Shown: positions 26,493 through 35,481, counted from the first letter of the stretch. The stretch: DNA of 64,000 nucleotides from JACPYM01 sp963699175 (GCA_963699175.1 OY969418.1:1798001-1862000), one strand, 5' to 3'. The notes: a model not told the origin generated them from the letters alone. Program-made: numbers and translations.

Positions 26493-27810
26493 ATGATCGA
26501 GAAAGGCGCACCAATCACCCCGGCTACAGGCAAGCTCGGTGTACTTTGCGTTGGGCTGGGCGCAGTCACTACGACATTTATCGCAGGTGTCGAAGCCATC
26601 AAAAAAGGCTTGCGCCAAGCCCATCGGCAGTTTGACGCAGATGGGCACGATTCGTTTGGGCAAACGCACTGAAGGGCGTTCGCCGTTGATCAAGGACTTC
26701 GTGCCACTCGCCGGATTGAACGACCTGGTCTTTGGCGCGTGGGACATTTTTGAAGAGAACTGCTACGAAGCAGCGCTGCACGCGGGCGTGCTCGAAAAAG
26801 AACTACTCGTGCAATTGAAGCCGCAGCTCTCCAAGCTCAAGCCGATGGCGGCGGTCTTCGATCAGAATTACGTCAAGCGGCTGAGCGGCACGAACGTCAA
26901 ACAGGGCAAGAACAAAATGGAGTTGGCCGAACAGTTGATGGCCGATATTCAGGAGTTCAAAAAGAAGAACAGATGCGCGCGCCTGGTGATGGTCTGGTGC
27001 GCTTCGACCGAAGTCTTCATCAAGCCGCACGCGGTGCATAAGACGCTCGCCAGCTTCGAGCAGGCGATGCGCGAGAATCACAAAGCGATTGCGCCTTCGA
27101 TGCTCTACGCCTATGCCGCTTTGAAGTCCGGCGTGCCTTTTGCCAATGGCGCGCCGAATCTGACGGTGGACATTCCGGCTTTGCAACAATTGGCCGAGCG
27201 GCAGAGCTTGCCGCTTGCGGGCAAAGACTTCAAGACCGGGCAGACGTTGATGAAGACGATGATCGCGCCGGGCTTGAAGGCGCGCTTGATCGGGCTACAC
27301 GGATGGTACTCGACCAATATCCTCGGCAATCGCGACGGCGAAGTGCTCGACGACCCAGGTTCATTCAAGACGAAAGAGGAATCGAAACTCTCGGTGCTTG
27401 AATATATCTTGCAACCGCAAGTCTACCCTGAACTCTACAGCGACTTCACGCATCTGGTGCGGATCAACTACTACCCGCCGCGCGGCGACAACAAGGAGGG
27501 CTGGGACAATATTGATATTTTCGGCTGGCTCGGCTATCCGATGCAGATCAAGATTGACTTCCTCTGCCGCGACTCGATTCTGGCCGCGCCGATTGTGCTC
27601 GATCTGGCGTTGTTTATGGATCTGGCGCAACGCAGCGGGATGCGCGGGATTCAGGAATGGCTCTCGTTCTACTTCAAATCACCGATGTGCGCGCCGCAGC
27701 TTTACCCAGAGCACGATCTGTTTATTCAGTTGATGAAACTGAAGAACACGCTACGCCATTTGCGCGGTGAGGAGTTAATCACGCATTTGGGGTTGGAGTA
27801 TTACGACTAA
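26493..27810 (+). CDS. ino1: Inositol-3-phosphate synthase, frame broken by one base near an A6 run
   Basis: The gene starts at ATG 26493 (AAGGAGA upstream) with the NAD-binding segment GKLGVLCVGLGAVTTTF. Near A6 at 26601-26606 the frame moves by +1. The rest reads KPIGSLTQMGTIRLGKRTEG, NDLVFGAWDIFEENCYEAA and GWYSTNILGNRDGEVL, all conserved in myo-inositol-1-phosphate synthase. Removing one base gives about 438 residues, the usual bacterial length. The enzyme makes inositol phosphate from glucose 6-phosphate for phosphatidylinositol or compatible solutes. Because both parts are well conserved, a read error is the simplest reading, but it is unproven. Confidence 0.88.
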
Positions 27811-27878
27811 ACGCGAGGTTGAGGATCAATTTCACGCAAAGCTCGTAAGGGAATAAAGCTTACGGGCTTTACGTCAAT

Positions 27879-27911
27879 GTTGTGGCACAAGATGGCATCT
27901 TGTGCCACAAC
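27879..27911. repeat. 33-bp near-perfect palindrome between convergent genes
   Basis: Arms GTTGTGGCACAAGATG (27879-27894) and their exact complement (27896-27911) with a single base between. It lies between the converging ino1 and zinc-ribbon genes. It could terminate both, although no T-run follows, or be another dispersed repeat. Confidence 0.7.
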
Positions 27912-27917
27912 CGCGCG

Positions 27918-28271
27918 TTAGTTCTGTGCGTGTACCAAACGACGCAACCGGTCGGTGAAGAGCACGTCAATCTTCTTCGGCTCGATGACTGCCGTCACTT
28001 CACCCACGCCAAAGGTCGGATGTGCCAGCGTCTGCCCCTTGCGATAAGTGCGCCGCCAGTCATAAGGCGTGCTCTCGCGCTTGAGCAAGGTCTGATCTTC
28101 CGCCACCCCGTCGCGGGTCTTGAAGGTGCTCCGCGTGCTGCATTGTGGACACGTGACACGCGAAATCCGCCCGTTTTTATTGACCAGGGCGACAATGTGC
28201 CCGCGCTCTTCACCACAAACCGTACAATGTTTGTTTACACGATCACCAATTGCGTATTGCGTTTTTTCCAA
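27918..28271 (-). CDS. Zinc-ribbon protein with CarD/Tudor-like C-terminus
   Basis: 117 residues from a TTG start with AGGAG six bases upstream. The N-terminal half is a zinc ribbon: CTVCGEERG and CPQCSTR. The C-terminal half, YRKGQTLAHPTFGVGEV followed by KKIDVLFTDRLRRLVH, resembles the small beta domain of CarD/PcrA-type RNA polymerase-interacting proteins. I infer a nucleic-acid or polymerase role, but do not recognise a named family. It is downstream of the DEAD-box helicase in the same direction, about 46 bp away. Confidence 0.7.
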   Translation of the reverse strand: MEKTQYAIGDRVNKHCTVCGEERGHIVALVNKNGRISRVTCPQCSTRSTFKTRDGVAEDQTLLKRESTPYDWRRTYRKGQTLAHPTFGVGEVTAVIEPKKIDVLFTDRLRRLVHAQN

Positions 28272-28317
28272 GGTCTACTCCTTTTGAGATGTCTGGGTCG
28301 TTCGAAGGGTTCTGTAT

Positions 28318-29547
28318 TTAGCGACTCGCGCGACGCGGTTGAAATGAGCGCGTGCCAAAGCTACTGCTGCCTCTGGCCGAACCTAGTGACCGCGTGGACG
28401 TTTTGACAATTTGTTCGCGCCCGCCAAAAGCCGGCAGAACGACACGCTCGATCTTCTGCTGCGTCAATTTTTCGATGGCGTGGAGCGAAGGCTCATCCGC
28501 CAGCGTCACCAGGGTAATTGCCTGTCCCTCGTTGCCCGCGCGCCCGCTGCGCCCGATACGATGGATGTAATCTTCCGGCACAATGGGAATATCGAAGTTG
28601 ATGACGTGCGAGATGGATTCGACATCAATCCCGCGCGCCGCCACGTCCGTCGCTACCAAGACGCGATAACGACCGGATTTGAAGCCCGACAACGCAGCTT
28701 CACGTTGCGCCTGGGTGCGGTCGGCGTGGATGCGATCTACCTGATGCTTGCGCGCGGCCAGCAGCCGGGCAAGCCGTTCGGCCCCGCGCCGCGTGCGCGT
28801 GAAGACCAACACACGCTCGAAGCGTTCGCGTTCGAGCAAATCAAAAAGCAGCGCATTCTTCGATTCCAGCGCGACCGGATAGGCCATCTGTTTGACCGTC
28901 TGGACAGTCCTGCCGCGCTGGTTGACTTCGACCAATTGCGGCTGCCGCATACACGAGCGCGCGATTTTTTCGATAGAGGGCGACATCGTAGCCGAAAAGA
29001 GCAGCGTTTGCCGTTGGGCCGGCAGTTTGGCCAGCACACGCTGAATCGCGGGCCAGAAACCCATATCAAGCATGCGGTCGGCTTCATCCAGCACCAGCAT
29101 CTCGACGCGCGCCAGGTTGAGCAGGCCGCTATCCAAATGATCGAGCATGCGTCCTGGCGTGGCGACAACGACCGCCGGGCCGCGCATCAACTCCGTGCAT
29201 TGGCGATTGAAATTAGCGCCGCCGGTTAAGGTGACGGCACGCACTTTTTTTGCAGCATCAAGGGTCTGCCAATTCGCCGCAATCTGTCCGGCTAACTCGC
29301 GCGTCGGCGCAAGAATCAAGGCACGTACGGTCTTGATAGGTTTGGCAGTCGGTTCGGAAAGTTTGTGCAGTAGAGGGAGTAAGAAAGCTGCGGTCTTGCC
29401 CGTACCTGTGGCGGCACAACCGATCACATCTGCGCCGCTCAAAATGCTGGGAATCGCCTGCCGTTGGATCGGTGTCGGCTCGGCATAATCCAGGGATGCG
29501 CACTTGCGCACGAGCGCAGGGTGCAATCCCAAATCAGAAAAACTCAT
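28318..29547 (-). CDS. DEAD-box ATP-dependent RNA helicase, RhlE-like
   Basis: 409 residues from ATG 29547 (MSFSDLGLHP), preceded by AAGGATTG. Motifs in order: Q motif EPTPIQRQAIP, Walker A ATGTGKT, PTRELAGQ, TPGRMLD, DEAD as LVLDEADRMLDMGF, SAT as FSATMSP, then ARGIDV and HRIGRSGRAG. The C-terminal tail is short and rich in Ser/Arg/Gly. It probably remodels RNA in ribosome assembly or decay. The neighbouring RRM gene suggests a cold-response RNA group. Confidence 0.95.
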   Translation of the reverse strand: MSFSDLGLHPALVRKCASLDYAEPTPIQRQAIPSILSGADVIGCAATGTGKTAAFLLPLLHKLSEPTAKPIKTVRALILAPTRELAGQIAANWQTLDAAKKVRAVTLTGGANFNRQCTELMRGPAVVVATPGRMLDHLDSGLLNLARVEMLVLDEADRMLDMGFWPAIQRVLAKLPAQRQTLLFSATMSPSIEKIARSCMRQPQLVEVNQRGRTVQTVKQMAYPVALESKNALLFDLLERERFERVLVFTRTRRGAERLARLLAARKHQVDRIHADRTQAQREAALSGFKSGRYRVLVATDVAARGIDVESISHVINFDIPIVPEDYIHRIGRSGRAGNEGQAITLVTLADEPSLHAIEKLTQQKIERVVLPAFGGREQIVKTSTRSLGSARGSSSFGTRSFQPRRASR

Positions 29548-29651
29548 TATCAATCCTTCATTAGCGTCACCTACATTCTTTGTTGCGGGAGTGGCTGCCG
29601 TAGCTGTGACGCACAAACTACGGCAGCCATTAAGCGCCTGCGGGTGAAAAC

Positions 29652-29993
29652 TTAGTAGCGCGAGCGACCGCCGCCGTAACCACCACCACCACCACGCCCA
29701 CCGCCACCGCCACGCCCACCGCCAAATCCGCCACCGCCGCGATTTTCACGCGGTTTGGCTTCATTGACCGTCAGGTTGCGGCCCTGAAGTTCTTTGCCGT
29801 CGAGTTGAGCAATCGCAGCGGTGCCCTCGTCGCGCGAAGACATTTCGACAAAGCCGAAGCCCCGTGAGCGGCCTGTGTCGCGATCAGCGACAACTGCCGC
29901 TGACTCGACCGTGCCCACTTGCGCGAACAATTCTTCCAAATCCTCGCTGGTCGTTTGGAAAGCGAGATTGCCAACATAAAGTTTCATAGACAT
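29652..29993 (-). CDS. RRM-type RNA-binding protein with RGG tail
   Basis: 113 residues starting MSMKLYVGNLAF. One RRM domain: RNP2 LYVGNL near residue 4 and RNP1 RGFGFVEM near residue 45. The tail from about 80 on is Gly/Arg-rich (GGRGGGGG type). This is the bacterial Rbp/cold-inducible RRM family seen in cyanobacteria and acidobacteria, an RNA chaperone. It is divergent from nothing and about 100 bp upstream of the helicase gene in the same direction. Confidence 0.93.
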   Translation of the reverse strand: MSMKLYVGNLAFQTTSEDLEELFAQVGTVESAAVVADRDTGRSRGFGFVEMSSRDEGTAAIAQLDGKELQGRNLTVNEAKPRENRGGGGFGGGRGGGGGRGGGGGYGGGRSRY

Positions 29994-30164
29994 GTAGATG
30001 TACCTCTCCTTATGGAGTGTTAAGAGAAGCTTCGAATGTGACGGGCTTCGTGTAACGGTAGCAGCGAAGGCGTGCGTTCGGGCGTTCAAGTGAACGGCTT
30101 CTGTGATTGTAAGTGAGCCTGCTCTCGAACCATCCATAACGCCGCCGCTCTTGCGAGAGGCTTT

Positions 30165-30195
<31 letters not shown>

Positions 30196-30304
30196 ATGAA
30201 CGTACTGTAGTCTGCCTTATTCCGTCGCAACTTGCAACACATCTGCAAAAAAAGCGCAGGCTGCCATCGCAGGCAGCCTGAGCTTCGTTCGTCAAAACGT
30301 TTAC

Positions 30305-30700
30305 CTACTTGTTCTGATTGGGGCGTAACCCCCAGACTTTGTACTCATCAAATCGCTGCCGGGTTTGCTGGTTGTCAGCGAAGATGTAGATGGTATTGTC
30401 TTCGATCCAGCAGGCGCGCAGTTTTTGCTGAATGAGAACGATTCTCAGTGTGGCTTCCACTGTCACGTCGTGTAGTTCCAGATCAAGTTTGCCTTGCGAC
30501 CTGACCGACTCATCAAAGACTGCGTTGAGTTTCAATCCCCGGGCCAAGTTTTTGATCGCATCTTTAAGTTCAATGTCTTTTAGAGTCACATCCGCCTGTA
30601 TAGGCTTGTCCGCTGCTTGTGGCGTAGCAGACTGAGCATGACCAACTACGGCCAGACCGAGCAATAGCGATAGGGCCAGGAAAAATTTCGATAGTTTCAT
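30305..30700 (-). CDS. Small secreted STN-domain protein (copy 1)
   Basis: 131 residues, signal peptide MKLSKFFLALSLLLGLAVVGHA with cleavage near AQS. The mature part is one STN-like (secretin and TonB short N-terminal) domain: VTLKDIELKDAIKNLARGL, NAVFDESV, LHDVTVEATLRIVL, and IYIFAD. In large proteins STN domains precede secretin or TonB-receptor barrels; here the domain stands alone. It is about half identical to the next upstream gene, and the promoters are also duplicated, so this is a tandem gene duplication. Function unknown. Confidence 0.85.
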   Translation of the reverse strand: MKLSKFFLALSLLLGLAVVGHAQSATPQAADKPIQADVTLKDIELKDAIKNLARGLKLNAVFDESVRSQGKLDLELHDVTVEATLRIVLIQQKLRACWIEDNTIYIFADNQQTRQRFDEYKVWGLRPNQNK

Positions 30701-30787
30701 TCTTGCCTCCTCGTGGCTGCTAAGTTTCAGACTTGGTTTGCGCTCACTGGAACAGTACCGTTTGACGAAACGGCGGGAACGGGAGCG

Positions 30788-30818
30788 ATTATAGGGCGGA
30801 GCGGGCGCTAGCTGTCAA
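30788..30818 (-). promoter_or_regulatory. Sigma-70-type promoter of STN gene copy 1
   Basis: On the minus strand TTGACA (30818-30813) and TATAAT (30793-30788) with 19 bp between. The same boxes and spacing occur upstream of the second copy. About 14 bp after the -10 lies the palindrome CCGTTTCGTCAAACGG (30758-30773), also shared. Confidence 0.8.
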
Positions 30819-30834
30819 TGCAGTTTTCTGCGCC

Positions 30835-31218
30835 TCACTTGCTCTCTTTCATTTTCGGCTCCCAGAGCTTGTATTGTGCAAAGCGCTCGCGCAACTCTGG
30901 CGTGTCGGCGTAGACGAGAATGGTTTTGTCTTCAGTCCAACACGCACGTAGGTATTTTTGAACGAAGACGATTTGGAGCGTGGCTTCTATTGTCACGTCG
31001 CGCAGTTCCATACGGACTTTCGACTGCACTTTGACCGATTCATCAAAAACGACGTTGAGCGCCAACTGGCGACCGAGGGTTTTAATGACGGTTTTAGTAT
31101 CGTCATCAAGTTTTACATCCACTGTACCAGTGTCGCTCGTTTTTGGCGTGGCAGACTGAGCAAAACTAACGGCAGCAACACTCAACAACAATATCAGCAG
31201 CGTCTTGTGCAATTTCAT
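30835..31218 (-). CDS. Small secreted STN-domain protein (copy 2)
   Basis: 127 residues with AAAGGAGG upstream; signal peptide MKLHKTLLILLLSVAAVSFA. The mature domain matches copy 1: NVVFDESV, LRDVTIEATLQIVFVQK, LRACWTEDKTILVYAD, and a Trp-containing end. The shared LRACW motif with a single cysteine is conserved in both. It has its own promoter and leader and probably its own transcript. Function unknown. Confidence 0.85.
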   Translation of the reverse strand: MKLHKTLLILLLSVAAVSFAQSATPKTSDTGTVDVKLDDDTKTVIKTLGRQLALNVVFDESVKVQSKVRMELRDVTIEATLQIVFVQKYLRACWTEDKTILVYADTPELRERFAQYKLWEPKMKESK

Positions 31219-31309
31219 TTAGGCCTCCTTTGGCTACGGTGACTGGCTTGTAGGTTGATCTTTGCTCACTAGGGCAGCACCGTTTGACGAAACGGCATGA
31301 ACGGCGGCG

Positions 31310-31340
31310 ATTATAGTGCGGTGCAGGCGCTGGGTGTCAA
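31310..31340 (-). promoter_or_regulatory. Sigma-70-type promoter of STN gene copy 2
   Basis: On the minus strand TTGACA (31340-31335) and TATAAT (31315-31310) with 19 bp between, as in copy 1. The palindrome CCGTTTCGTCAAACGG lies at 31280-31295, at the expected start of the transcript. Confidence 0.8.
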
Positions 31341-31358
31341 TGGTATTTCTCGAATTAG

Positions 31359-31421
31359 GCTGCTGGCTTGTCAGAGCCAGCAGCCTCCGGCACTATCGCA
31401 TCTGATGTAGTGCCGGAGGCC
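31359..31421. terminator. Twin hairpins between the DUF6526 gene and STN copy 2
   Basis: Stem 1 is GCTGCTGGCT (31359-31368) with its complement at 31375-31384. Stem 2 is CCTCCGGCACTA (31386-31397) with its complement at 31410-31421. They lie just after the stop of the DUF6526 gene and upstream of the STN promoter, so they probably end transcription from the right. No clear T-run. Confidence 0.5.
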
Positions 31422-31428
31422 AGCTTGA

Positions 31429-31866
31429 TCAGACTCGCAGCGTATCAGCACGCCAATTTTTGATTGCGCGTTTGGCCTCATCCGGCTTGGCAAATTTGCC
31501 CGCCAACGCTTCACGCACCAGCCCTGGCAGTTCGGCATCAGAAGCGAAGCGTAGCGCCACAACAAAACGCACTGGCAATTGCCCTGCTTGGGCAGCCAAC
31601 TCCGCAGGTAATACGCGTTGATAGCGCAATTGCTCTTCCAAGCGAATTACACGATCCTGCACCCGCAGCGCATTGGTGCGCGCCAACACCGCCAGCACAA
31701 TCAGTCCGCAGGCTAACAGCAAGGCTTCGACATGCGCGATATCCGGTGTTTGATACAGGCGATAGGCGGTATAGAGGAAATGCAGCAACACAATCGGCCC
31801 TAGCACGAAGTGAAATGGCGGATGCCGCCGCACGTGATTGGCATAGGTCTGTGTTTCTTGTGACAT
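31429..31866 (-). CDS. DUF6526-like membrane protein
   Basis: 145 residues from ATG with AAGGAGAA upstream. It opens QTYANHVRRHPPFHFVLGP, typical of DUF6526. Two membrane helices follow (FVLGPIVLLHFLYTAYRLY and VEALLLACGLIVLAVLA), then a cytoplasmic helical tail with RVIRLEEQLRYQRVLP. Function not known. It ends the group that contains the ABC exporter, but an inverted-repeat element separates them. Confidence 0.8.
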   Translation of the reverse strand: MSQETQTYANHVRRHPPFHFVLGPIVLLHFLYTAYRLYQTPDIAHVEALLLACGLIVLAVLARTNALRVQDRVIRLEEQLRYQRVLPAELAAQAGQLPVRFVVALRFASDAELPGLVREALAGKFAKPDEAKRAIKNWRADTLRV

Positions 31867-31886
31867 TCAATTCTCCTTAAAAGAAT

Positions 31887-31980
31887 GTCCGACAAGCTGC
31901 CAGAGCGTATCGGAAGACTTGCGGCAAACATCCCAATGGTGCCAGCCGAGACTTCGACAAGCTCGGGCAGCTTGTCGGAC
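31887..31980. repeat. Inverted-repeat element related to the one at 10023
   Basis: Arms GTCCGACAAGCTGCC (31887-31901) and their complement at 31966-31980. The core CGACAAGCT...AGCTTGTCG is shared with 10023-10102. It lies in the gap between the ABC exporter and the DUF6526 gene. No target duplication was found. Confidence 0.75.
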
Positions 31981-31986
31981 TCATCA

Positions 31987-33843
31987 CTACAACGAAGTTA
32001 TTCCGCCACGCGCCGCCGGTCGCTCCATTGCGACCTTGGGCAGATCGGGCGTGAAATCTTCGCCGGGATTGATGAACTGGTCGCGCTCGAATTTGTACTG
32101 CTTGTCGTAAAGCTGTTTGTAGCGCCCGTTGTGCGCCAACAATTCTTCGTGGGTGCCACGCTCGACAATCTCGCCGCCTTCGAGCACGAGAATTTGATCG
32201 GCGCTGCGAATCGTCGAGAGGCGGTGCGCAATCACAAAGGTCGTGCGCCCTTGACGCAGCGAGCGCAAGCCTTCCTGAATCAGCGCCTCACTCTCACTAT
32301 CGAGACTGGAGGTCGCTTCGTCCAGAATCAAAATCTTCGGATCGGCCAGCAGCGCACGAGCAATGGCGATGCGCTGGCGCTGCCCGCCGGAAAGTTTCAC
32401 GCCGCGCTCGCCAACAATGGTTTCGTAGCCTTTCTCAAAGCCCTGTACGAATTCGTCGCAATGCGCGATCTTGGCGACCGTCTCAATCTCGGCGCGCGTG
32501 GCGTGTGGACGCGAGAAGCTGATGTTCTCGGCCACGGTGCCGTCAAAGAGAAAGTTGTCTTGCAAGACTACGCCAAGCTGCCCCCGGTAATCGTGCAGCT
32601 TGATTTCGGAGAGCGCTCGCCCGTCAAGTTTGACCTCTCCACTCAGCGGTTGATTGAAGTTCAGCACCAGACTAATGAGCGTGCTCTTGCCGGAACCGCT
32701 CGAACCGACCAGCGCGGTGGTCGAGCCTGCGGGCGCGGTGAATGAAACCTGCTTCAAAACCGGCGTCCCAGGATTGTATTCAAAACTCACGTCGGCAAAT
32801 TCGATCTCGCCGCGAATGACCGGTAACGCCGCTTTGTGCGCGTCCTCTTCGTCCTCGGTCGTCATTCCCAGAATCTCGCGGATGCGGTCAAGCCCGGCGA
32901 AAGCCTCGGTGATCTGCGTGCCAATATTGGCAATTTCGATTACAGGTAAGGCCATCATACCGGTGAACAGGAGATACATCACCAATTCGCCCGGCGTCAT
33001 CTCGCCCGCCAACACTGCGTGGCCGCCGATGTAGATCATCACCAAACCAATCGCGCCTATTACGAGCGAGGCAAACGAACCGATAGCCGAAACGCCCGTC
33101 ATCGATTTGGCGACGTTGCGCAAGAGCCGGTGCGCGCCTTTGGCAAAGACGATCTCTTCGCGCTTTTCTGCCGTATAAGCCTTGACGATGCGAATGCCGC
33201 CCAGCGATTCGCCCAGCCGACCGGTGATCTGAGAATAAATCTCGCCTCGTTCGCGAAAGAGCGGACGCAGCTTGGTAAAAGCGAAGGCCAGTCCCGCTCC
33301 GAAGCTCAACAACACGACAATCGTCACCGAAGTCAGCTTCCAATTGAGATAAAAGAGCACAAACAGCGCGATGGTCGCGGTCACAATACTGCCGGAGAGT
33401 TGTACCAGACCGGTGCCAACCAGATTCCGGATGCCCTCGGCGTCGTTCATAACCCGCGCAATCAGCTTGCCCGTCTGCGTCGAATCAAAATAGCTCACCG
33501 GCAGGTGCGCGACTTTGACCATCACGCGCTTGCGCATCTCGGTAATCGCACGCTGTGCCGCGACGCCGAGAATCTGCGAGAGCGCGAACGTGGTGGCGGC
33601 TTGCACCAGTGTGGCCGCCGCCGCCGCCAGTGCCAGCGGCAGAATCAGCTCGCCTCGTTTATTAATAATCACACTATCAATCAGGTACTTCGACGAAGCA
33701 GGCAAAATCAGCCCAACCAAGCGGTTGACCAACATCAGGGCTGCGCCCAGCAGCAAGCGCCAGCGATGTGCAATGACCAATTCGCGCGCATCGTCCCAAG
33801 CCTGGGAAAAGTTGAGGCGTTTCTTCTTTTTCTCTTCAGCCAT
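31987..33843 (-). CDS. ABC exporter, fused membrane and ATPase domains (MsbA-like)
   Basis: 618 residues from ATG with GGGAGC upstream. An ABC type-1 membrane domain with six helices (about 30-320) precedes the ATPase domain: Walker A VGSSGSGKST (about 395), signature LSGGQRQRIAIARALL, Walker B ILILDEATSSLDSES and H-loop VIAHRLSTI. It should work as a homodimer exporting lipid or hydrophobic compounds. The substrate cannot be told from the sequence. Confidence 0.94.
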   Translation of the reverse strand: MAEEKKKKRLNFSQAWDDARELVIAHRWRLLLGAALMLVNRLVGLILPASSKYLIDSVIINKRGELILPLALAAAAATLVQAATTFALSQILGVAAQRAITEMRKRVMVKVAHLPVSYFDSTQTGKLIARVMNDAEGIRNLVGTGLVQLSGSIVTATIALFVLFYLNWKLTSVTIVVLLSFGAGLAFAFTKLRPLFRERGEIYSQITGRLGESLGGIRIVKAYTAEKREEIVFAKGAHRLLRNVAKSMTGVSAIGSFASLVIGAIGLVMIYIGGHAVLAGEMTPGELVMYLLFTGMMALPVIEIANIGTQITEAFAGLDRIREILGMTTEDEEDAHKAALPVIRGEIEFADVSFEYNPGTPVLKQVSFTAPAGSTTALVGSSGSGKSTLISLVLNFNQPLSGEVKLDGRALSEIKLHDYRGQLGVVLQDNFLFDGTVAENISFSRPHATRAEIETVAKIAHCDEFVQGFEKGYETIVGERGVKLSGGQRQRIAIARALLADPKILILDEATSSLDSESEALIQEGLRSLRQGRTTFVIAHRLSTIRSADQILVLEGGEIVERGTHEELLAHNGRYKQLYDKQYKFERDQFINPGEDFTPDLPKVAMERPAARGGITSL

Positions 33844-34168
33844 AAAGCTCCCGCAGGAATAAAGTGAGTGCCGTCAGACAAGAGTCAGCAAATGCGCCCA
33901 AGGATAGTGGATTGTAGAAAAAAAGGGTACTCGCCAGGAGCTAGGCATGTAAATTGTGATTACCCACGCTCAAGCCTTCAAGCCTAGCTGTAAGGTTGAG
34001 AATATCCCTGACGGAGATCAGGATAGGGAGCACGGCTTTGATAGCGAGCTGACGATCATTCGTTTCCAAAGATACTGCTAGTTGCACTGCGTCGTAACCA
34101 CACAAGAATCACTTTCTAAACTGAAAAGCCCTCAGCTTCGCGCCGAGGGCTTTCTGCTACAAGCATTG
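33844..34168. other. Intergenic region with bidirectional hairpin
   Basis: No gene seen. At 34125-34153 a hairpin AAAGCCCTC / GAGGGCTTT has A/T-runs on both sides, so it can terminate in either direction; it lies just after the small gene at 34169. The rest holds only a short imperfect inverted repeat near 34000-34030 (ATCCCTGA / TCAGGAT). Confidence 0.5.
34125..34153 (-). terminator. Bidirectional intrinsic terminator
   Basis: Stem AAAGCCCTC / GAGGGCTTT with an 11-base loop, and T-runs on the minus strand after the small frame at 34169-34432. Confidence 0.75.
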
Positions 34169-34432
34169 TTAGCGATACCGCCAGAAATTGCCATATCGGT
34201 CGTAGTAACCTACGGTGTGGAACCTACCGAAACGGTCATAGTAACCAACCATACGATTTCTACCTCGAGACCGGTAGCGAATTCGCCGGTCTCCGTCTGA
34301 ACTCCTGATACCATCCAAGATACCGCGAACTATTGACCGCGTAACTCGCTCAGCTTTACGCGAATCCTGCTTTCTTATCTGAGAAAGAGTCTGCCGACTT
34401 ACGCCAGCAGACTCTTTTAAAGGAGGATGCAA
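34169..34432 (-). pseudogene. Remnant of a small Tyr/Gly/Arg-rich protein gene
   Basis: 87 codons. The end holds two near repeats, VGYYDRFGRFH and VGYYDRYGNFW, of a type found in small secreted Tyr/Gly-rich proteins. The N-terminal part has no signal peptide, there is no ribosome site, and the first 20 codons overlap the terminator hairpin of the upstream gene. It could be a 5'-truncated gene, or expressed from an internal start. Confidence 0.4.
34384..34417 (-). terminator. Intrinsic terminator of the secreted-protein gene at 34443
   Basis: Stem AAAGAGTCTGC / GCAGACTCTTT (11 bp), 26 bp after the stop of the gene, with TTTCT following on the minus strand. Confidence 0.75.
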
Positions 34433-34442
34433 CCCTCAATAT

Positions 34443-34847
34443 TTACCAGCCCATATCAAGGTTGAAATCCTCATCTTGATCTGAACTGGCAGAGACATCA
34501 ATAAGCTGAATCTCTTCGTGCTGACCACCCAGGCGAATACCTGTCAACTCCGTGCCGCTTACACCACTTCGAGTGAGCAGCGCATCTTGATCGAATTTGT
34601 CATTCTTGACCACTACCGTAGCCTTCGCTTGTGCAATCACCTTACCGCCACGTTCAAGTTTTACCTCATGCGAACTAGCATCATAACGCACCAGATAGCG
34701 CCCCGGTTTGATTTCTGCGCCATTCATCCAAACCTTACTACTGATAGTGATGTTTTCTTTCAGGTCTTTGTAGTGATCTGCCAACGCGCCTGCGCTTAAC
34801 AGACACAACAAAGAAAAACTCATTAAACCACTGGTTATCTTTTTCAT
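34443..34847 (-). CDS. Small secreted beta-rich protein (paralogue 1)
   Basis: 134 residues, AGGAGG upstream, signal peptide MKKITSGLMSFSLLCLLSAGALA. The mature part is beta-rich: IKPGRYLVRYDASSHEVKL, KDKFDQDALLT-like segment near residue 85, then GIRLGGQHEEIQL. It shares this pattern with the next upstream gene. Similar proteins are common in acidobacteria, without known function. Confidence 0.75.
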   Translation of the reverse strand: MKKITSGLMSFSLLCLLSAGALADHYKDLKENITISSKVWMNGAEIKPGRYLVRYDASSHEVKLERGGKVIAQAKATVVVKNDKFDQDALLTRSGVSGTELTGIRLGGQHEEIQLIDVSASSDQDEDFNLDMGW

Positions 34848-34919
34848 ACTTCCTCCTTCTGTTATTGCCGCATCACTTACTGGTGATACAGCCTGTTATC
34901 ATTCCTTTTGTAATCGCCT

Positions 34920-35288
34920 TTATTCTCCACTGGAAGAAATCTCATAGATTCCAATTTCAACGTTTTGCCCGCCAAGACCAATACCCATCAACAGCAACCC
35001 TTCATCCGTGGGCGTAGTCAGCAAGGTGTCATGTTTGAACTTATCCTTAACGATTCGGATACCTGCTGTGGTCTTTACTATCAAGTTCCCGTTGCTCCTA
35101 AAGCTCATTTCACTGGTCTTTGGATCATAGCTCACGAGGTATTTACCTGGCTTTATAACCCTATCAACAACCAACACGCTGTTTTTTAGCGTGACATCCT
35201 CGCTCCACCCTTTGTGCTCAGCCAGTGAACCAGCGCTCAGTATACACAACAGGGAAAAACTGACAAAACCACTCGCAATCTTTTTCAT
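34920..35288 (-). CDS. Small secreted beta-rich protein (paralogue 2)
   Basis: 122 residues from ATG 35288, with GAAGGAGG upstream; a longer frame exists but lacks a ribosome site. Signal peptide MKKIASGFVSFSLLCILSAGSLA is nearly the same as in paralogue 1. Mature features VIKPGKYLVSYDPKTSEM, VKDKFKHDTLLTT and GIGLGGQNVEIGI match it. A recent tandem duplication is likely. Confidence 0.75.
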   Translation of the reverse strand: MKKIASGFVSFSLLCILSAGSLAEHKGWSEDVTLKNSVLVVDRVIKPGKYLVSYDPKTSEMSFRSNGNLIVKTTAGIRIVKDKFKHDTLLTTPTDEGLLLMGIGLGGQNVEIGIYEISSSGE

Positions 35289-35481
35289 ATCTCCTCCTTC
35301 GCCCTGGCCTATTCCAGGTTTAGTAAGAGGTATTGCAGCTTCTGTGCCAGCCACTTAATTCCTGACAAGTCTAGTTATCCATCCAGTTATAAGTGTTATA
35401 AGAGTATGCAAACTAGCAAAGTTCATAAAAAGCAATACACAAGCGTACCGTTAGGGGTCTTTCTCAAGCTTAATAAAATCG

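Noticed and set aside
26590..26615. Programmed -1 frameshift (dnaX-like) in ino1
   Set aside because: The change needed is +1, not -1, and there is no clear stimulating hairpin; read error or slippage is more likely.
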